Position numbers and translations under genes: made by a program. A DNA stretch of 64,000 nt from an uncultured Sphingomonadaceae bacterium (GTDB lineage: Bacteria > Pseudomonadota > Alphaproteobacteria > Sphingomonadales > Sphingomonadaceae): positions 496,001 through 560,000 of the forward strand of contig CAMYJW010000030.1 of assembly GCA_947258815.1 (NCBI GenBank), in the 5' to 3' direction. The notes beneath the pieces were generated by a model. The model was not told the origin of the DNA and did no database searches. It worked only from the letters and a program-made list of their open reading frames with translations. How positions within the stretch are numbered: position 1 is the stretch's first letter; each line of letters opens with the position of its first letter. This document shows, piece after piece, positions 60,816 through 64,000 of the stretch.

Positions 60816-62519
60816 ATGAGCGAGCTCGTCCCCGCCGCCGGACCACCCGCCACGGCCCCGCAAGCCTCGCTGCTTGCGCCGCTAACCGATCCGGCAGGTG
60901 GCTCATTCTTCACGCGCTTTCGCAACTTTACCGCGCAAGGCCCGGTGCAGCGGATCATGCCGCTGTTCATCGGGCTGAGCGTGCTGGCGGGCGCGGCGCT
61001 GGCATGGTCGGCGCTGGCGCCCTCGCCCCAGCGCATGCTCTATTCGCAACTTGACGATGCAGACCGCGGCGCGGTCGTCTCCGCGCTCGATCAGGCATCC
61101 ATTTCATACGACATAGACAGTTCCACCGGCACCGTTACCGTTGCCGAAGAGGATTATTATCGCGCCCGGATGCTGGTCGCCGCCGATGGCGCGGTGGCAA
61201 GCCCGGAAAGCGGATCGGACATGCTGGACAGTCTGCCGATGGGGGCAAGCCGGATGCTTGAAGGCCAGCGTCTGCGCGCCTCGCGAGAGCGCGACCTGAT
61301 GCTGACAATCCGCGAGATCGACGGCGTTGAATCAGTCCGCGTCCATCTGGCCGAGGGCGAAAAATCTGTATTCGTGCGCGACAATGTTGCGCCATCGGCG
61401 TCGGTCATGCTGCGACTGGCCCGCGGCCGGCAGCTATCGCAAACGCAAGTCGGCGCAATCGTCAATCTCGTGGCCGGTTCGGTCCCCGGTCTGACGATAG
61501 ATGCCGTGCGCGTGGTCGATCAGCATGGCCGTTTGCTCTCACAGCCCGGCGGGCCGGAAGGCGACAACGACCGGCTCGATCTGCAGGCGCGCATGGAACA
61601 GAAGTTGCGCACGCAAGTTGCCCAACTGCTGACCCCGATGCTCGGCGACGGCAATTTTTCCAGCGAAATCCAGGTTCAGCTGAACATGGACGAAGTAACC
61701 TCGGCGCGCGAAAGCTATGACAAGGATGGCGTTGTGCGAACCGAAACCAAGGCGGAATCGACAACCAGCGGCCCGAACACCGCAGGCGGCGTTCCGGGCG
61801 TTCTGGCCAACACCCCGCCCGCCCCCGCCGAAGCGGAAGCACGCCCGCCACAGGGCACCGAAGGGCAAAATCCGGGCGCCGCTCCGATCAGCGGCGAAAG
61901 CAGCTCCAGCCGCACTTATGAACTGGGCCGTGAAGTCTCCGTCGCCAACAGTGCGCCAGGCCGGATCACGCGGCTTTCGGTTGCCGTTGCGCTTAGCAAG
62001 GAAGCCATGAAAGGCACGAAGCCTGCCGATCTCAAGCAGATCGAAGAGCTTGTCAGCGCCGCGGTTGGCGCCAGCGCGGAACGCGGCGATCAGGTGAAAG
62101 TCGTGGCGCGCGATTTTGAGCCGGTAATCGATGAACCGCTGGCGTTTTACGAAACCGCGTGGTTCGCAACGCTGGTGCGTCAGGGCGGTGCAATCATCGC
62201 GCTGTTGCTGGTCCTTCTGCTCGGCGTGCGGCCTTTGCTAAAGGCGCTTCGCCGCGAACCGGATGCAGGCCCCGAAGGCGAAACCGGCACGGGCGCAGGC
62301 GCACACGCCGATCCGGGCGATCCGGGCGCACATTCCGATCCGGCAGCGCACCATTCAGGCAACCCGGTTGACCGCGCCTTGCTGAACGAAAAAGTCGGCC
62401 TTGCACAAAGGCTTGTCACGCAGCAGCCCGATAGCGCCGTCGCCGCATTGCGACAGATGCTGAACGAACCGGATCCCAACGCAGCCCCCATCGACGAAGA
62501 AGCCGAGGCCACGTCATGA
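60816..62519 (+). CDS. fliF: FliF, flagellar MS-ring protein
   Basis: This 567-residue protein has two membrane helices, at about residues 48-66 and 455-473, around a large periplasmic part with ring-building motifs (LDDADRGAVVSALDQASISY, RASRERDLMLTIREIDGVES). The cytoplasmic C-terminus NEPDPNAAPIDEEAEA binds FliG. A proline- and glycine-rich stretch lies before the second helix. It is the base on which the motor is assembled. It overlaps fliG by 4 bases. Confidence 0.95.
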   Translation: MSELVPAAGPPATAPQASLLAPLTDPAGGSFFTRFRNFTAQGPVQRIMPLFIGLSVLAGAALAWSALAPSPQRMLYSQLDDADRGAVVSALDQASISYDIDSSTGTVTVAEEDYYRARMLVAADGAVASPESGSDMLDSLPMGASRMLEGQRLRASRERDLMLTIREIDGVESVRVHLAEGEKSVFVRDNVAPSASVMLRLARGRQLSQTQVGAIVNLVAGSVPGLTIDAVRVVDQHGRLLSQPGGPEGDNDRLDLQARMEQKLRTQVAQLLTPMLGDGNFSSEIQVQLNMDEVTSARESYDKDGVVRTETKAESTTSGPNTAGGVPGVLANTPPAPAEAEARPPQGTEGQNPGAAPISGESSSSRTYELGREVSVANSAPGRITRLSVAVALSKEAMKGTKPADLKQIEELVSAAVGASAERGDQVKVVARDFEPVIDEPLAFYETAWFATLVRQGGAIIALLLVLLLGVRPLLKALRREPDAGPEGETGTGAGAHADPGDPGAHSDPAAHHSGNPVDRALLNEKVGLAQRLVTQQPDSAVAALRQMLNEPDPNAAPIDEEAEATS

Positions 62520-63526
62520 GCGAACCTGTAACACTCGATCCGGCAGACAATGCCGCCGTGATGGTGATGCTGCTTGAAGACGATCAGGCCGCGCAGATCC
62601 TTGCCCGGCTTGAGCCTGAAGAACTGCGCCTGATGGGCGAGAAAATGTGCGCGCTGGGCGAAATTCAGCCCGAAGTGATCGCGCAGGCGATCAGCCGTTT
62701 CGTGGAGAAAACCGAAAAGCTGGGTCTGGTCGCGCATGATCGCGTCGGCCAGGTCCGCTCGCTGATGGCCAGCGCCATCGGCGATGTCAAAGCACAAAGC
62801 CTGATGCAACGTATCATGCCCGAACAGCCACAACAGCCATCCTCGCTTGAGCTTGCCCGCTGGCTTACGCCCGATGCGCTGGTTCCGCTGCTTAAAGGCG
62901 AACATCCCCAGGCCATTGCCGTGCTGCTGGTGCAGCTTGATCCCGAAGTGGCCGCCGCCGTGCTGCATGCGCTGCCTGAAGACATCCAGCCGCAAGTCGT
63001 CCACCGGATCGCCACGCTTGGCCCGGTCGCTCCCGAAGCGCTGATCATGCTTGAAGAACTGCTCAACCGGCGGATCGGGGAATGTCATGGACAGGCGATG
63101 CTGACAATCGGCGGCCCGCGCGAAGCCGCCGACATCATCAACAATTCCGACAAGCTGGTGGAAAAGCGCGCGATGGCGGAAATTTCGAAGGCCGACAAAG
63201 CGCTGGCCAAGGAAATCGAGGCCGAAATGTTCAAGTTCGAACACCTGTTCGTGCTCGATCCGCAATCAATGGGATCGCTGCTGCGCGAAGTGGAAAGCGA
63301 TACGCTGATCGATGCGCTCAAAGGCATAGCCGAAGACGAACGCGAGTGCTTCTTTGGTGCCATGTCCAGCCGCGCGGCGGATGGCGTTCGCGATGAAATT
63401 GCCGCGCGCGGCAGAGTGAAGATCGCCGATGTTGTGGCGGCGCAAAAACAGGTTGTGGAAATCGCCCGCCGTCTGGCCGCCGATGGCGTGATCGCATTCG
63501 GATCGGGCGACGACGAATATGTCTGA
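62516..63526 (+). CDS. fliG: FliG, flagellar motor switch protein
   Basis: This 336-residue rotor protein has the N-terminal FliF-binding domain, the central EHPQAIAVLLVQLDPEVAAA block and the C-terminal torque domain with MFKFEHLFVLDPQSMGSLLR and MSSRAADGVRDEIAARGRVK. It transmits the force from MotA to the ring and sets rotation direction. fliH overlaps its end by 8 bases. Confidence 0.96.
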   Translation: MSEPVTLDPADNAAVMVMLLEDDQAAQILARLEPEELRLMGEKMCALGEIQPEVIAQAISRFVEKTEKLGLVAHDRVGQVRSLMASAIGDVKAQSLMQRIMPEQPQQPSSLELARWLTPDALVPLLKGEHPQAIAVLLVQLDPEVAAAVLHALPEDIQPQVVHRIATLGPVAPEALIMLEELLNRRIGECHGQAMLTIGGPREAADIINNSDKLVEKRAMAEISKADKALAKEIEAEMFKFEHLFVLDPQSMGSLLREVESDTLIDALKGIAEDERECFFGAMSSRAADGVRDEIAARGRVKIADVVAAQKQVVEIARRLAADGVIAFGSGDDEYV

Positions 63527-64000
63527 TCCGCATCGCGCCGTGCCGGTCAGCACGCTGACCGGGCCATCCGGGTTTCGCGCCACTGATCGGTTTGGCGAGA
63601 TAGCCGGCGCGGCTGCGTTCCAGCCCAAAGAGCCGCAAAATGAAGCGAGCGAAGACCCGATTGCCGCCGCTTTTGCCGATGGGCATGCCGCGGGCATCGC
63701 CGAAGCGCAGGCACAGGCGGCAGAACAAATCCACACACTGACCGAGGCGCGCGAGGCGCTGGGGCTGTCATTCGCGCGGCTCGATCAGCAGATGGAAGAA
63801 GATCTGCGGCTGCGGCTGCGCGATACTGTCAGCGCCTTGTGCGAAGCCGCTATCGCGCCGCTCGCGCTTGATCAGGATGCATTGATCCGCAGAGTTGAAC
63901 TGGCAGTATCCATGCTTGCCCGCGCCGATGACGAACGGGTTATCCGGCTGCACCCGGACGATATCGAACTTGTGAGCAAACGCCTTGCGCGCGAATGGGC
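63519..64000 (+). CDS. fliH: FliH, flagellar export regulator (partial)
   Basis: The first 160 residues are in the window; the gene runs off the right edge. The N-terminal segment is polar, followed by AAAFADGHAAGIAEAQAQAA, the GxxxG-like and alanine-rich helix typical of FliH, and VIRLHPDDIELV, matching the FliH/YscL C-terminal domain. FliH is the negative regulator and docking subunit of the export ATPase FliI. Order fliF-fliG-fliH supports the call. The ATG at 63519 lies inside fliG. Confidence 0.85.
   Translation, partial: MSDPHRAVPVSTLTGPSGFRATDRFGEIAGAAAFQPKEPQNEASEDPIAAAFADGHAAGIAEAQAQAAEQIHTLTEAREALGLSFARLDQQMEEDLRLRLRDTVSALCEAAIAPLALDQDALIRRVELAVSMLARADDERVIRLHPDDIELVSKRLAREW

Noticed and set aside
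62180..63265. A 361-residue minus-strand frame opposite fliF and fliG
   Set aside because: It overlaps two certain genes. The translation is an antisense shadow.

Overview
The window reads as a chromosomal segment of an alphaproteobacterium, most probably a sphingomonad (Sphingomonadales). The GC content and codon use are high and even. The genes include a complete cbb3 oxidase operon with FNR/FixK-type boxes, FlbD-like sigma-54 control of flagella, a P450cam-like (CYP101) enzyme, and many small CoA-ester enzymes of a kind common in this order. No tRNA, rRNA, CRISPR array, insertion sequence or phage gene was seen.

1-8.8 kb: a minus-strand operon, ccoNOQPGHIS, encodes the high-affinity cytochrome cbb3 oxidase and its assembly proteins; ccoS is cut by the left edge. 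A perfect FNR/FixK palindrome lies upstream of ccoN. ompW diverges from ccoN and has its own weaker box. Beyond ompW lies a gene-free stretch with two terminator hairpins and another near-perfect FNR box, which may mark a small RNA. 8.8-16.4 kb: assorted genes, namely a lipoprotein quinohemoprotein alcohol dehydrogenase with a divergent MarR regulator, a YghU-type glutathione transferase, purU, a medium-chain reductase and a tyrosine phosphatase.

15.5-26 kb: CoA-ester metabolism. A MaoC hydratase/HpcH lyase pair diverges from a plus-strand set of acyl-CoA dehydrogenase, HMG-CoA-synthase/DUF35 fusion, thiolase, hydratase and esterase. Next come a nitronate monooxygenase-like enzyme, a crotonase, and a luciferase-like monooxygenase resembling the diketocamphane monooxygenases.

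26-38.5 kb: the accessory catabolic core. One operon holds two more luciferase-like flavoenzymes, a zinc alcohol dehydrogenase and a CYP101-type P450, with a divergent acyl-CoA synthetase. A second operon holds SnoaL-like proteins, two crotonases and a RibBA paralogue. Four promoter regions share the inverted repeat TCAAC-N6-GTTGA, so one regulator, plausibly one of the two TetR proteins, probably controls them together. The enzyme set follows the logic of camphor/cyclic terpenoid breakdown: hydroxylation, oxidation to a ketone, Baeyer-Villiger oxygenation, ring opening, CoA activation and beta-oxidation. The substrate is not known.

39.3-64 kb: an alanine/sodium symporter, then a large flagellar cluster. 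On the minus strand are flgM-flgN-lytic transglycosylase-flhA-fliA and an unusual MotA-like/MotB-like pair with flgA. On the plus strand are flgBCDEFGHIJKL-motAB, starting from a sigma-54-type promoter. After a nuclease gene of foreign character and the flagellin gene come a sigma-54 activator and fliEFG, with fliH cut by the right edge. Sigma-28-like promoters precede flgM, flagellin and the activator gene. The last two lie in the arms of a striking nested inverted repeat.
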